This document shows, piece after piece, positions 23,277 to 32,202 of a stretch of DNA of 56,623 nt. The stretch's first letter is position 1, and each line of letters opens with the position of its first letter. The notes under the pieces were generated by a model. It was not told the DNA's origin. It did no database searches and worked only from the letters and a program-made list of their open reading frames with translations. The stretch is from positions 1 through 56,623 of the forward strand of contig JBCCDY010000024.1 in the NCBI GenBank assembly GCA_039030555.1, in the 5' to 3' direction. Origin of the DNA: JBCCDY01 sp039030555. Its GTDB lineage: Bacteria > Bacteroidota > Bacteroidia > Cytophagales > Cyclobacteriaceae. The translations under genes were made by a program, and so were the position numbers.

Positions 23277-23394
23277 GTCATTCCTGATTTGTTCAAGGAT
23301 CCCTCGATTTATTAGATTTTATTCTGATCATCAAGAAGTCATAAGCGAACGGAATGAGATTCCTGAATTCCGTAACACTACATCAGGAATAACG
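23277..23394. repeat. Inverted pair of REP-like intergenic repeats (locus 2)
   Basis: The left unit (23277-23301, plus) reads GTCATTCCTGA, then GTTCAAGGATC. The right unit (23357-23394, minus) reads CGTTATTCCTGATG and ends CAGGAATCT, with its own perfect ATTCCTGA/TCAGGAAT inverted repeat. The head motif GTCATTCC-type and the tail AGGAATCT/GGATC-type recur at the other two loci. Confidence 0.6.
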
Positions 23395-23520
23395 AATATG
23401 AAGGTAAAAGTTTAAGTAAAAGTCATTGAATCTTAGTCAAGTTAGTATTAGAAGTTCTGTACCTAGTAAATATGAAACTCACTTATTAATTTCACTCAAA
23501 ATAATTAAGCAACATTCATT

Positions 23521-24963
23521 ATGACGAAAATCACTGTAGCCAAAGGAGATGGTATCGGTCCTGAAATTATGGACGCTACTTTAGATGTTTTAGAGGCAGC
23601 TGGAGCTGACCTTCAAATCGAAGAAATTAAGATTGGAGAGCAAGTTTATCTTGAAGGAAATAGTGCTGGAATTGCGCCTGAATCCTGGGAATCGCTTAGA
23701 AGAACTAAAGTATTCTTAAAAGCTCCCATAACTACCCCACAAGGAGGAGGTTTCAAAAGTTTGAACGTAACCACACGAAAAACGCTTGGACTTTATGCTA
23801 ACGTAAGACCATGTATTTCTTACCATCCCTATGTTGCCACGAAGCATCCCGTCATGGATGTAGTGATTATTCGTGAAAATGAAGAAGATCTATATGCAGG
23901 AATAGAGCACCAGCAAACAGATGAAGTAACCCAATGCTTAAAGCTTATCACTAAGCCAGGTACTGAAAAAATTATCCGATTCGCTTTCGAATATGCCAAA
24001 GCTTACGGCAGAAAAAAAGTGACTTGCTTCACTAAGGATAATATTATGAAGTTGACGGATGGTTTATTCCACAAAACTTTTGATGAAGTTGCCAAAGAAT
24101 ATCCCGAGTTGGAAAGTGAGCACTGGATCGTAGACATTGGAGCAGCGAAAATGGCCGATACTCCTGAAAATTTCGATGTAATCGTAATGCCAAATTTATA
24201 TGGTGATATCCTTTCTGACGTAGCTGCTCAGATCACAGGTTCTGTAGGTCTTGGAGGAAGTGCCAATATCGGAGCAGATTATGCGATGTTCGAAGCTATT
24301 CACGGTTCTGCACCAAGACGAGCTGGACAAGATATGGCCAATCCATCTGGTTTAATTTTAGGAGCTATTCAAATGATGGTTTACATCGGTCAGCCGGAAA
24401 TTGCTGAAAAAGTACATAATGCCTGGTTAAAAACACTAGAAGACGGAGTCCATACGTATGATCTTTTCAAAGAAGGAACTAGTACTGAAAAAGTTGGAAC
24501 ATCCGGTTTCGCTAAAGCCATCGTAGAGCGACTAGGCCAAAAGCCTGAAAAACTACAGCCTGTAACTTATGGCAGTGCTAAAACCATACAAGGAGGCTTC
24601 ACTCCTACCACGCCAGCGAAAAAAGAATTGGTTGGAGTTGATATTTTCCTTCATTGGAATGGAGAGAAACGTGATCCGAATGTACTAGGTGATATCCTAA
24701 GTAAATTCAAATCAGGCCCGTTTGAAATTAAATTGATCACCAACAGAGGTGTGAAAGTTTATCCTGATGGCCTTCCGGAAACTTTCTGCACAGACCACTG
24801 GAGATGTAGATTTACTACGGACAAAATGGATCAGCCCGGAGCTTACCAAAACGTCTTAGAAATAAGCCAGATGGTTACAGATGCTGGTTTAGATATCATT
24901 AAAACAGAAAATCTTTGCCGATTTGACGGAGAGATCTCTTTCTCTCTTGGTCAAGGTCAATAA
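23521..24963 (+). CDS. icd: NADP-dependent isocitrate dehydrogenase (extended type)
   Basis: Converts isocitrate to 2-oxoglutarate. The 480-residue protein starts MTKITVAKGDGIGPEIMDATL, with the Asp/Gly loop of the beta-decarboxylating dehydrogenase family. LNVTTRKTLGLYANVRPC and VIIRENEEDLYAGIEH (substrate Arg and Glu residues) follow. PNLYGDILSDVAAQITGSVG carries the metal-binding Asp residues near 237-241, and HGSAPRRAGQDMANPSG is the cofactor loop. From about residue 350 there is a C-terminal extension of about 130 residues (VGVDIFLHWNGEKRDPNVLG), known in Thermus-type enzymes. The DUF6671 gene follows only 3 bases after the stop. Confidence 0.95.
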   Translation: MTKITVAKGDGIGPEIMDATLDVLEAAGADLQIEEIKIGEQVYLEGNSAGIAPESWESLRRTKVFLKAPITTPQGGGFKSLNVTTRKTLGLYANVRPCISYHPYVATKHPVMDVVIIRENEEDLYAGIEHQQTDEVTQCLKLITKPGTEKIIRFAFEYAKAYGRKKVTCFTKDNIMKLTDGLFHKTFDEVAKEYPELESEHWIVDIGAAKMADTPENFDVIVMPNLYGDILSDVAAQITGSVGLGGSANIGADYAMFEAIHGSAPRRAGQDMANPSGLILGAIQMMVYIGQPEIAEKVHNAWLKTLEDGVHTYDLFKEGTSTEKVGTSGFAKAIVERLGQKPEKLQPVTYGSAKTIQGGFTPTTPAKKELVGVDIFLHWNGEKRDPNVLGDILSKFKSGPFEIKLITNRGVKVYPDGLPETFCTDHWRCRFTTDKMDQPGAYQNVLEISQMVTDAGLDIIKTENLCRFDGEISFSLGQGQ

Positions 24964-24966
24964 TTT

Positions 24967-25818
24967 GTGAAAACAGGACTTAGCCTGTTCCATAACCGAA
25001 TCCTTTCCATCGTAACTATGCATGGAAAGGAGAAGGTTATTTCTCCTCTGATGGAACAGGAATTAAAGGTATCATGCAGGGTTATTGAAGGATTAAATAC
25101 TGATAAGTTCGGAGCCTTTTCAGGTGAGTATGAACGATCAGGTACTCCTTTAGAAGTTGCCAGAAAAAAAGCTGAAGCCGCATTAGATCTTAGCAAATAT
25201 AACCTTGCCTTTTCCAGCGAAGGCTCTTTTGGTCCTCACCCTTCTCTTGGTTTCATCCCCGCTGACGAAGAAATCGTATTCCTTCTCGATAAACTACATA
25301 AGCTCGAGTTCAAAGGATATTATCTTACTGAACATACTAATTTCAGTCATCTGGAAGTTCAAGCTATCGAAGAAGTAAAGTCTTTTTGTGATCAAGCTGG
25401 ATTTCCGGAACATGGAATAATTCTTAAAGCATCTAAGGCTGATACGGTAACCCTAATTTATAAAGATCTTACTAGCTTTGGTCAATTGGAATCTAAAACT
25501 GATGAATACCTCAAAAAAGGATATTCAATTCAGTTAGAGACCGATATGAGGGCTATGCGAAACCCTACCCGAATGGAAGCCATTCGTCATGCTACCCTTA
25601 ACTTAATAGAAGGCTTAAAATCCGAATGCCCGAACTGTAGTTTTCCGGGCTTTTCCATTTCGGATGTGGAAAGGGGGTTGGAATGCGAACTATGTCAAAG
25701 GCCAACGAGATTAGTGAAAGCTCAACTATTCAGTTGCCAGAATTGTGATTACAAAGAAAAGCGGTCTACTGAACAAGAATATGCAGATGCTATGTATTGC
25801 GATTTTTGTAATCCTTGA
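24967..25818 (+). CDS. DUF6671 family protein with zinc-ribbon Cys pairs
   Basis: A 283-residue protein that starts with GTG 3 bases after the icd stop, so expression is coupled to icd. The N-terminal and central parts contain MHGKEKVISPL, SGTPLEVARKKAEAAL and SEGSFGPHPSLGFIPADEE, which characterise this family. The last 65 residues carry four C-x2-C pairs (CPNC, CELC, CQNC, CDFC), consistent with two zinc ribbons. METDMRAMRNPTR-like text (LETDMRAMRNPTRMEAIR) is also conserved. The biochemical role is not known. No membrane segment or signal peptide is seen. Confidence 0.8.
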   Translation: MKTGLSLFHNRILSIVTMHGKEKVISPLMEQELKVSCRVIEGLNTDKFGAFSGEYERSGTPLEVARKKAEAALDLSKYNLAFSSEGSFGPHPSLGFIPADEEIVFLLDKLHKLEFKGYYLTEHTNFSHLEVQAIEEVKSFCDQAGFPEHGIILKASKADTVTLIYKDLTSFGQLESKTDEYLKKGYSIQLETDMRAMRNPTRMEAIRHATLNLIEGLKSECPNCSFPGFSISDVERGLECELCQRPTRLVKAQLFSCQNCDYKEKRSTEQEYADAMYCDFCNP

Positions 25819-25865
25819 AGTCAGGAACTGAGATCTCTGAAAACCCCATGGATATGAGCTCAATT

Positions 25866-25898
25866 ATCGGTCAGACCGCTTGAAGCGGTTCGACCGAT
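25866..25898. terminator. Long imperfect palindrome after the DUF6671 gene
   Basis: ATCGGTC, a 3-base mismatch, CCGCT, loop TGA, AGCGG, a 3-base mismatch, GACCGAT. Twelve base pairs form around a symmetric internal loop. It lies 48 bases after the stop. There is no clear T run, so it may be a repeat-type hairpin that also serves as a transcript end. Confidence 0.45.
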
Positions 25899-25944
25899 CA
25901 TAACGAAAAGGAGTCTTCTTTTGTAACTTGACTTAAAAAGAAGC

Positions 25945-26027
25945 AGATTCCTCCTTCGTCGGAATGACCTGATAAATTAATTTCTGTGCGTCACCCTGAT
26001 GCTCCGAGAAATCGGAGGAAGGGTCTA
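25945..26027. repeat. Inverted pair of REP-like intergenic repeats (locus 3)
   Basis: The left unit (25945-25968, minus) reads GTCATTCCGACGAAGG then AGGAATCT. The right unit (25990-26027, plus) reads GTCACCCTGATGCTCCGA then TCGGAGGAAGGGTCTA, with an internal CTCCGA/TCGGAG hairpin shared with the left unit of locus 1. The pair lies between the convergent DUF6671 and rny genes. Confidence 0.65.
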
Positions 26028-26052
26028 TATATTTCTAAAGAAACCCTCTTAT

Positions 26053-27615
26053 TTATTTCGCAAAAGCTACGGAGCGCATTTCCCGAATAACGGTAACCTT
26101 AATTTGACCCGGATACTGCATGTCTTTTTCAATTTTCTGAGAAATATCAAATGACAATTCTCCGGCTTTTTTATCCGTTACACTGTCAGCATCTACCATC
26201 ACCCTAAGTTCTCTACCCGCTTGAATCGCATAACATTTATTAACTCCATCAAACCCTAAAGCCAACGCTTCCAGGTCTTTCAATCGTTTAATATATGATT
26301 CGATAATCTCTCTTCTTGCTCCAGGTCTTGAGCCTGAGATCGCATCGCACGCCTGAATGATTGGTGATAGTAGTGAAGTCATTTCAATCTCATCGTGGTG
26401 AGCGCCGATGGCATTACAGACCTCCTTATTTTCTTTATACTTCTGAGCGAGGTTCATTCCTAAAATAGCGTGCGGTAATTCTGCTTCTTCAGGCCACACT
26501 TTACCAATATCATGAAGTAATCCGGCCCTTTTAGCAAGCTTGGCATTCAAACCCATCTCCGAGGCCATAGTAGCTGCAAGGTTAGCCACTTCCCTGGAAT
26601 GCTGTAGCAAATTCTGACCATAAGATGATCTGAATCGCATTCTACCCACCATTTTCACCAATTCAGGGTGAACACCGTGAATGTTGAGGTCGATGATGGT
26701 ACGCTCTCCAATCTCAACGATCTCCTCGTCAATATTTTTAGTGGTCTTAGAAACGATTTCTTCAATCCTGGCAGGATGTATTCTTCCATCCGTAACCAGT
26801 CTATGTAGCGATAATCGTGCAATCTCTCTTCGCACTGGATCAAAACCTGAAATGATTATAGCCTCCGGTGTATCATCCACTATAATTTCAACTCCAGTTG
26901 CAGCCTCCAAAGCTCTTATGTTCCGACCTTCACGACCGATAATCTTTCCTTTGATATCGTCGCTTTCGATGTTAAAAATAGAGACACAATTTTCAATGGC
27001 GTGTTCCGTAGCCGTTCTTTGGATGGTCTCCAGAACTATTTTCTTAGCGTCTTTAACCGCTGAAAGCTTAGCATCTTCCAGGATATCTTTAATGAGTGAT
27101 GATGCTTTGGTTTCTGCTTCATCTTTTAAGGTTTCTATGAGTTGTTCCCTTGCTTCATCGGCGGTTAGATTAGAGAGTTTTTCAAGAATTGTTACCTGAC
27201 GATCTTTTATATTTTCCAGATCTTGCCTTCTCTTCTTGACGATTTCCATTTGAGCAGAAAGATTCTCTTTGGTACTTTCCAGCTCAGCTTCTTTTCGCCT
27301 AAAACCTTCTATGTCTTTATTCAAGGTCTGGTCTTTGGCTTTAAGCTTCTGTTCGTTCGAGATAATTTGATTTTTCTTCCTTGAGACTTCTTCTTCAAAT
27401 TCTGATTTCATTTTTAGAAATCTCTCTTTGGCTTCTAGTATTTTATCTTTCTTAATACTTTCCGCCTCTACCTGTGCTTCTTTTAAGATGAGTTGTGCTT
27501 TTTCGTCAAGCTTTTGACGCTTCTGTTTTTGAGCCTGGGTGCTCATTATTTTGTTTATGAATAGGCCTACAGCTATTCCAACTAATAAACCTACTGCAAT
27601 AAATAATCCGTCCAT
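26053..27615 (-). CDS. rny: Ribonuclease Y
   Basis: RNase Y is a membrane-anchored endoribonuclease that starts mRNA decay. The 520-residue length is typical. Order of parts: N-terminal membrane helix (LFIAVGLLVGIAVGLFI, residues 4-20), coiled coil to about 200, KH domain with GKIIGREGRNIRALEAATG near residue 228, then an HD domain with HSREVANLAATMASEMG and the metal-binding HDIGK near 370. It is the last gene of a minus-strand group from pheT onward, with 44 bases between zapA and its start. The call is unambiguous. Confidence 0.97.
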   Translation of the reverse strand: MDGLFIAVGLLVGIAVGLFINKIMSTQAQKQKRQKLDEKAQLILKEAQVEAESIKKDKILEAKERFLKMKSEFEEEVSRKKNQIISNEQKLKAKDQTLNKDIEGFRRKEAELESTKENLSAQMEIVKKRRQDLENIKDRQVTILEKLSNLTADEAREQLIETLKDEAETKASSLIKDILEDAKLSAVKDAKKIVLETIQRTATEHAIENCVSIFNIESDDIKGKIIGREGRNIRALEAATGVEIIVDDTPEAIIISGFDPVRREIARLSLHRLVTDGRIHPARIEEIVSKTTKNIDEEIVEIGERTIIDLNIHGVHPELVKMVGRMRFRSSYGQNLLQHSREVANLAATMASEMGLNAKLAKRAGLLHDIGKVWPEEAELPHAILGMNLAQKYKENKEVCNAIGAHHDEIEMTSLLSPIIQACDAISGSRPGARREIIESYIKRLKDLEALALGFDGVNKCYAIQAGRELRVMVDADSVTDKKAGELSFDISQKIEKDMQYPGQIKVTVIREMRSVAFAK

Positions 27616-27659
27616 TACTTTCTATTTGTTTAATGGAAGGAATTGAAAGGATAAAAAGA

Positions 27660-27947
27660 TTAGACTAAATGATCGGAAAGTAATTTGTTCAGTTCATCAA
27701 CTTTTTCGGAAATACTTTCATCATAGCCGTGGATGTCTTCTTCCGATTGTAATTTCTCCACAAGACTATCGAAAGCAACCATAGCTAATAAGTCTTGTTT
27801 GTCCTCAATACCGAACTTTTCTCGATAAAACTTAAGTTGTTCATTAATTTTTTTTCCGGCTTTCCTGATCCTCTCCTCGTCCTCCGACTTTACTTTCATC
27901 GGATACTCACGATCAGCGATTCGTATTTTTATTGAAAGCTCACCCAT
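27660..27947 (-). CDS. zapA: Cell division protein ZapA
   Basis: A 95-residue ZapA-family protein that binds and bundles FtsZ. The N-terminal strand region (SIKIRIADREYPMKV) and the helix with KINEQLKFYREKFGIEDKQD are typical, as is LLAMVAFDSLVEKL. It lies 7 bases downstream of a 101-residue coiled-coil gene and 44 bases upstream of rny. The small neighbour may be a functional partner at the divisome. Confidence 0.88.
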   Translation of the reverse strand: MGELSIKIRIADREYPMKVKSEDEERIRKAGKKINEQLKFYREKFGIEDKQDLLAMVAFDSLVEKLQSEEDIHGYDESISEKVDELNKLLSDHLV

Positions 27948-27954
27948 TTAACCT

Positions 27955-28260
27955 CTACTCACTCAATTGAACAATGCATCGATCTATTTCCCTGATATAT
28001 TCGTCTATTTTACCTTTAAGGCCTTCAACCTCCTCACTTCCTTCCTCTGAATTAATATTTGTAACTATTCTATTTAAATTCAATTTGTTTTTAAGATCTT
28101 CTATCTGATCTTCTCTATCGGAAAGCTTACCTTTTAAATTATCGTTATCAAGCTTTAAAGAATGGATTTCATCGCTCATCTTCTGTTTTTCTGAGATCAG
28201 AAAACGAACTTTTCGCTCAAGGCTTGCTAATCCAACTTTAAGATGATCTTTGCTTTGCAT
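27955..28260 (-). CDS. Small coiled-coil protein between pheT and zapA
   Basis: A 101-residue, almost entirely heptad-like protein (SLERKVRFLISEKQKMSDEI, LKLDNDNLKGKLSDREDQIE) with no signal peptide or membrane helix. The gene starts 3 bases after pheT ends and stops 7 bases before zapA, so it is translated together with ZapA. It looks like a ZapB-type or other divisome coiled coil. No residue motif proves that; the context is the reason for the suggestion. Confidence 0.75.
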   Translation of the reverse strand: MQSKDHLKVGLASLERKVRFLISEKQKMSDEIHSLKLDNDNLKGKLSDREDQIEDLKNKLNLNRIVTNINSEEGSEEVEGLKGKIDEYIREIDRCIVQLSE

Positions 28261-28263
28261 GAT

Positions 28264-30678
28264 CTATTTTCTAATGACAGCCCCAAGTTCTTTTTCAAAA
28301 ACCCGCATCATTTGAGACATCACTTTATCGATAATTTTATCAGTAAGAGTTTTACTATTATCCTCTAATATAAAACTTATTGCATAGGCTTTTTTGTTTT
28401 CGCCCAAATTTTTTCCCTCATACACATCAAATACGTCTATATCCTTAATTAACTTCCTTTCTTGCTTTAAGGCTAAATCCCTAACTTGCTGAAAATTAAC
28501 AGACTTATCTAATACTAAAGATAGGTCTCTCCTGACTGAAGGAAACTTGGATATCTCTTCAAAACTATACGATTTAGCTGCTATTTTAGTGAGTTTATCC
28601 CAGTCTAATTCAGCATAAAAAACATCCTGTTCAACGCCTGATAGATTACGTGTTGAATGATCTAAACTTCCTATTTTACCTACTTCAGCGTTATGTAATT
28701 TCAAACTTAAACTGTACTCGAAGCCGGGCTCGTCTTCTTGCTCTAGCTGAACATCATCGAACGAATACTTTTTCAATACTTTGAGTACCGTTGCCAATAA
28801 GTCATGATATTGAACGGTCTTCGTTTTTTCTTTCCAGGATTCTCTATTTAGATCTCCTGTTAAAAACAGACATAGAAGATTTTTTTCTTTATACTTTTCG
28901 TTTATCGATTTATACGTTTTGCTGAATTCAAAAAACTTAAGATTCTTATTCTTTCGATTTACATTATGAGCGATAGCTTCTAATCCGCTGTAAATTGGAG
29001 TTTGCCGCATCACACCTAGTTCTGAGCTTAACTTATTATAGATTTCTACAGATTCAGATTCTTCTAAAAATGAAGATTCCTCAGCGTACTTTGGATTTGT
29101 TAAAGAATTAGAAATAATCTCAAAATAACCGTTTGAAGCCAGGAGTTCTCCTGTTTTAAACATTAAGGTGTCCACATCAGGATAAGCGAAATCCGAAAGG
29201 AACGTACTGCCCGTTCCTTCGTTCAATTCAATATTGTTATATCCATAAATCCTTAAGATTTCTTCGATCACATCGGCTTCTCTTTGTACGTCGACCCTAT
29301 AAGGTGGAACCACTGCAACGAAAGCTTCATCATTTTTTTCTTCCGCAGTTATATCCAGGCTGTCTAATATGGAATGAACAGCATCTTTTGAAAGGTTTTT
29401 ACCAATCAATCGATCTATATGCTTGTATTTAACCTTGACCTTGAACGGTAAAATTTCTTTGGGGTAAATATCTATTAGCTTGGAACTGATTTTCCCACCT
29501 GCAATTTCCTTTATCAACAGGGCAGCTCTTTTCAGCGCATAAACTGTTATATCTGGATCGGTACCCCTTTCATATCGAAAGGAAGCATCCGTTTTCAATC
29601 CATACCGTTGCGCCGTAGCCCGAATATATTCGGCAGAAAAATAAGCGCTCTCCAGAAATACATTTTTTGTACTATCCGTCATTCCTGATTTAGTGCCGCC
29701 AAATACTCCCGCGATACACATTCCTTCACTCTGATTACAGATCATAAGGTCAGATGAAGAGAGCTTTCGCTCCTTTTCGTCTAAAGTTGTAAATGTTGTG
29801 CCTTCGTCGACCGTTTGAACAATCACTTCTTTTCCTATAATCTTATCAGCATCAAAGGCATGTAATGGCTGTCCAAGTTCGTGTAAAACGAAATTTGTGA
29901 TGTCTACTATATTATTAATTGGAGCAAGGCCGATGGATCGGAGTCTGGTTTTCAACCAATCCGGAGATTCTTTTACTTCAATATCACTAATGGTTACCGC
30001 AGAATACCTAGGGCAAGCTTCCTCATTTTTGACCGTTACGGGAATTGTTAATGACTGATCGTCGACCTTGAAATCTTCAACGCTTGGCCACTTAAGTTCA
30101 TTTTTTACGATTGCCTTTACATCTCTGGCAGTTCCGATATGAGATGCTGCATCTGCTCGATTCGGTGTTAGACCTATCTCAATAATGTAATCATCTTCGA
30201 GTTCAAAATGATCTTTTGCAGCTTTCCCAATTTCAACTTCGGGAGGCAACACCATAATTCCATCATGATCATTTCCTAAGCCAATTTCATCTTCGGCACA
30301 GATCATCCCTTGAGAGGTTTCGCCTCTAATTTTTGCTTTCTTGATCTTGAAAGGCTCTCCTTCCATCGGATGAATAACCGTGTTGACCGGAGCTACGATC
30401 ACCTTTTGGCCAACTTCTACGTTTGGGGCACCACACACTATGGGTAGTAATTCCTCTTGCCCTATGTTAACCTTGGTTAATTTTAATTTGTCGGCATTAG
30501 GGTGAAGTGTACATTCCTCTACTTTTCCAATAACCAGCCCCTCGAGCCCTCCGGGAATACTTTCCTTTTTTTCAACCCCTTCTACTTCTAAGCCGGTTTG
30601 TGTTAATATTTCCGATAGCTCCTCAGGAGAATGATTAAAATCTATGTATTCTTTGAGCCAATTATAAGATATTTTCAT
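28264..30678 (-). CDS. pheT: Phenylalanine-tRNA ligase subunit beta
   Basis: An 804-residue beta subunit of the alpha2beta2 synthetase. In order: N-terminal region MKISYNWLKEYIDF, an EMAP/OB-fold tRNA-binding domain (residues about 40-150, with GLVIGKVEECTLHPNADKL), the B3/B4 editing domain (PRYSAVTISDIEV), the B5 domain (KHIDRLIGKNLSKDAVHSIL), the catalytic-like core, and the C-terminal ferredoxin-fold anticodon-binding domain (SKFPSVRRDLSLVLDKSVNF). pheS is not in this window. The 5' untranslated region holds two tandem hairpins. Confidence 0.97.
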   Translation of the reverse strand: MKISYNWLKEYIDFNHSPEELSEILTQTGLEVEGVEKKESIPGGLEGLVIGKVEECTLHPNADKLKLTKVNIGQEELLPIVCGAPNVEVGQKVIVAPVNTVIHPMEGEPFKIKKAKIRGETSQGMICAEDEIGLGNDHDGIMVLPPEVEIGKAAKDHFELEDDYIIEIGLTPNRADAASHIGTARDVKAIVKNELKWPSVEDFKVDDQSLTIPVTVKNEEACPRYSAVTISDIEVKESPDWLKTRLRSIGLAPINNIVDITNFVLHELGQPLHAFDADKIIGKEVIVQTVDEGTTFTTLDEKERKLSSSDLMICNQSEGMCIAGVFGGTKSGMTDSTKNVFLESAYFSAEYIRATAQRYGLKTDASFRYERGTDPDITVYALKRAALLIKEIAGGKISSKLIDIYPKEILPFKVKVKYKHIDRLIGKNLSKDAVHSILDSLDITAEEKNDEAFVAVVPPYRVDVQREADVIEEILRIYGYNNIELNEGTGSTFLSDFAYPDVDTLMFKTGELLASNGYFEIISNSLTNPKYAEESSFLEESESVEIYNKLSSELGVMRQTPIYSGLEAIAHNVNRKNKNLKFFEFSKTYKSINEKYKEKNLLCLFLTGDLNRESWKEKTKTVQYHDLLATVLKVLKKYSFDDVQLEQEDEPGFEYSLSLKLHNAEVGKIGSLDHSTRNLSGVEQDVFYAELDWDKLTKIAAKSYSFEEISKFPSVRRDLSLVLDKSVNFQQVRDLALKQERKLIKDIDVFDVYEGKNLGENKKAYAISFILEDNSKTLTDKIIDKVMSQMMRVFEKELGAVIRK

Positions 30679-30707
30679 TTTCTACGACTGTCCTTATTCG
30701 TGATGTG

Positions 30708-30770
30708 TAAACCAACATTATCCTTTTGCATGTTGGTTTAACTTTCAAAGTTAATGATCCATTGAAAGTT
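30708..30770 (-). promoter_or_regulatory. Two tandem hairpins between the DUF1684 gene and pheT
   Basis: TAAACCAACAT (30708-30718) pairs perfectly over 11 bases with ATGTTGGTTTA (30730-30740). AACTTTCAA (30740-30748) pairs with TTGAAAGTT (30762-30770). Neither is followed by a T run on the minus strand. TAACTTTG (minus, 30746-30753), a possible -7 element, sits within the second hairpin, so the first hairpin would be in the pheT leader. No Phe-rich leader ORF or T-box is seen. Confidence 0.5.
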
Positions 30771-30791
30771 TAGATACTCGGAAGTACTTAT

Positions 30792-31400
30792 TTATTCGTA
30801 ATTCTTTTCTCCGGCTTTAATTTCAACCTTCAATCTGTTTTGAGGCGGAGGAAGTGGGCAGGAATAATTTGGAACGTATGCACAATATGGGTTATGTGCC
30901 TTATTGAAATCGACCATAACCGTTGAGCTTCCCTTTTTAAAATCGATCTCCAAGTATCGACCGGCTCCGTAGGTCTCATCGCCATTAGTTAAATCTCCAA
31001 AAGGAACGAATAATTGATTGTAATTTGGGGAGCTTACCGGTTTGAGTGCTGTAAGCGCCATTCGTTTCCCCAATACGGAAAACTCCAAAAAAGCATAAGT
31101 TTCAAAAGTGGCATCCTCTCCATCACTGGTTTTGATATCCATGATATCCGGAACATCAATCTTTTTTAAGGAAGCCTGAACATTGTATTTTGGATCAGGC
31201 TTATAGAAGTTCAAGTTTTGAAACTCTACTTCAGCCTGAACAAATGGAGATTCAGAATCACTCTTCATAAATTTTTCCATCTCCTCACGCTCTTCATTAA
31301 TATTATTAATATATGATTTTGAAGAACCTCCACTGTTGAATGTATAAAACCCAACGACAATAACTACTGCCCCTATAATGAAGTATATCACATTTTTCAT
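30792..31400 (-). CDS. DUF1684 family exported protein
   Basis: A 202-residue protein with an N-terminal membrane/signal segment (VIYFIIGAVVIVVGFYTF). The DUF1684 signature covers residues about 100-200: ATFETYAFLEFSVLGK, GAGRYLEIDF, DFNKAHNPYCAYVPNYSCPL and LKVEIKAGEK. The conserved N-P-Y-C-A-Y and Y-S-C-P pairs could hold a metal or disulfide. The function is unknown. It starts 24 bases after radC ends and is probably co-transcribed with it. Confidence 0.88.
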   Translation of the reverse strand: MKNVIYFIIGAVVIVVGFYTFNSGGSSKSYINNINEEREEMEKFMKSDSESPFVQAEVEFQNLNFYKPDPKYNVQASLKKIDVPDIMDIKTSDGEDATFETYAFLEFSVLGKRMALTALKPVSSPNYNQLFVPFGDLTNGDETYGAGRYLEIDFKKGSSTVMVDFNKAHNPYCAYVPNYSCPLPPPQNRLKVEIKAGEKNYE

Positions 31401-31424
31401 TTTATATACCTGATTAAAATGTAC

Positions 31425-32117
31425 TTAAGATAGTTTCCCTGAGTCAGCAAAACTAAAATACCCTTCGTTTGTAAAGATCAAATGATCTAAAACCTGAAGT
31501 TCTAAAAATTTACCTGCTTCAACGAGTTTCTTCGTTATCGCCAGATCTGAATTACTTGGTTTCAAATTATCGGAGGGATGGTTATGAACCAGTATAATAC
31601 TTACGGCACCCGCATTTATGGCAGTCTTAAACACCATTTTTGGATCAACAATGGTTCCTGTTACTCCTCCTGAGCTAATGGGTGTTTTAGAAATTACTTT
31701 ATTAGCTCTATTCAGGTTGATCAGCCAGAATTCTTCATGCTGCAAATCCAACAAATGAGGCTTCATCAGTTCATAAGCATGCTCAGAGCTTTTAAGCTGA
31801 GGTTTATCTTCAGACGGATTTGACTTTCTTCTCCTACCTAGTTCAAGGGCACTGGCTATAGTGATGGCCTTCGCTTCACCGATACCTTCTACCTTAGTTA
31901 AATCCTTTATGGATTTTTTGGCTAGCTCATTCAAATCGTTATCCGATTTTTTCAGTATTTCCTTAGCTACGTCAACTGCACTTTTCGATTTAGTCCCTGA
32001 ACCAATTAAAATAGCGATCAACTCTGCATCAGAAAGGGCATTCCTTCCCTTTTGGGCTAATTTTTCCCTTGGCCTGTCTTCCAAAGCCCAATCCGTGATT
32101 TTTAGATACTCTCCCAT
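31425..32117 (-). CDS. radC: RadC family JAB-domain protein
   Basis: A 230-residue protein with an N-terminal helix-hairpin-helix-like part (LSDAELIAILIGSGT, TKVEGIGEAKAITIASALELG) and a C-terminal JAB/MPN metalloprotein domain. The metal motif reads HNHPSDNLKPSNSD (H-x-H-x7-S-x2-D pattern) near residue 180, so it looks catalytically intact. Once called a DNA repair protein, RadC has no proven biochemical role. The rpsT terminator lies just upstream of its start, so it must have its own promoter. Confidence 0.93.
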   Translation of the reverse strand: MGEYLKITDWALEDRPREKLAQKGRNALSDAELIAILIGSGTKSKSAVDVAKEILKKSDNDLNELAKKSIKDLTKVEGIGEAKAITIASALELGRRRKSNPSEDKPQLKSSEHAYELMKPHLLDLQHEEFWLINLNRANKVISKTPISSGGVTGTIVDPKMVFKTAINAGAVSIILVHNHPSDNLKPSNSDLAITKKLVEAGKFLELQVLDHLIFTNEGYFSFADSGKLS

Positions 32118-32143
32118 TTCTGTAAAGTGCTATAAATATCAAC

Positions 32144-32180
32144 AAAAAAGCCCTTCCCCCGGATATGGGAGAAGGGCTTT
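32144..32180 (-). terminator. Intrinsic terminator of rpsT
   Basis: On the minus strand, AAAGCCCTTCTCCCA, loop, then GGGGGAAGGGCTTT and a run of T. The stem is about 14 base pairs with one mismatch (32147-32180). It lies 22 bases after the rpsT stop and separates it from radC. Confidence 0.85.
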
Positions 32181-32202
32181 ATCTATAATTTTATAAAGAA
32201 TA

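Larger units (their letters stand above)
23194..23520. other. 327-base intergenic region with terminator and repeats, no gene seen
   Basis: It holds the sucD terminator and an inverted pair of REP-like repeats, both listed separately. The last 120 bases before icd are AT-rich and should hold its promoter, but I found no exact TAnnTTTG. Confidence 0.55.

Noticed and set aside
30708..30770. tRNA gene or T-box upstream of pheT
   Set aside because: No cloverleaf, no T-box consensus and no anticodon-like loop; only two simple hairpins.
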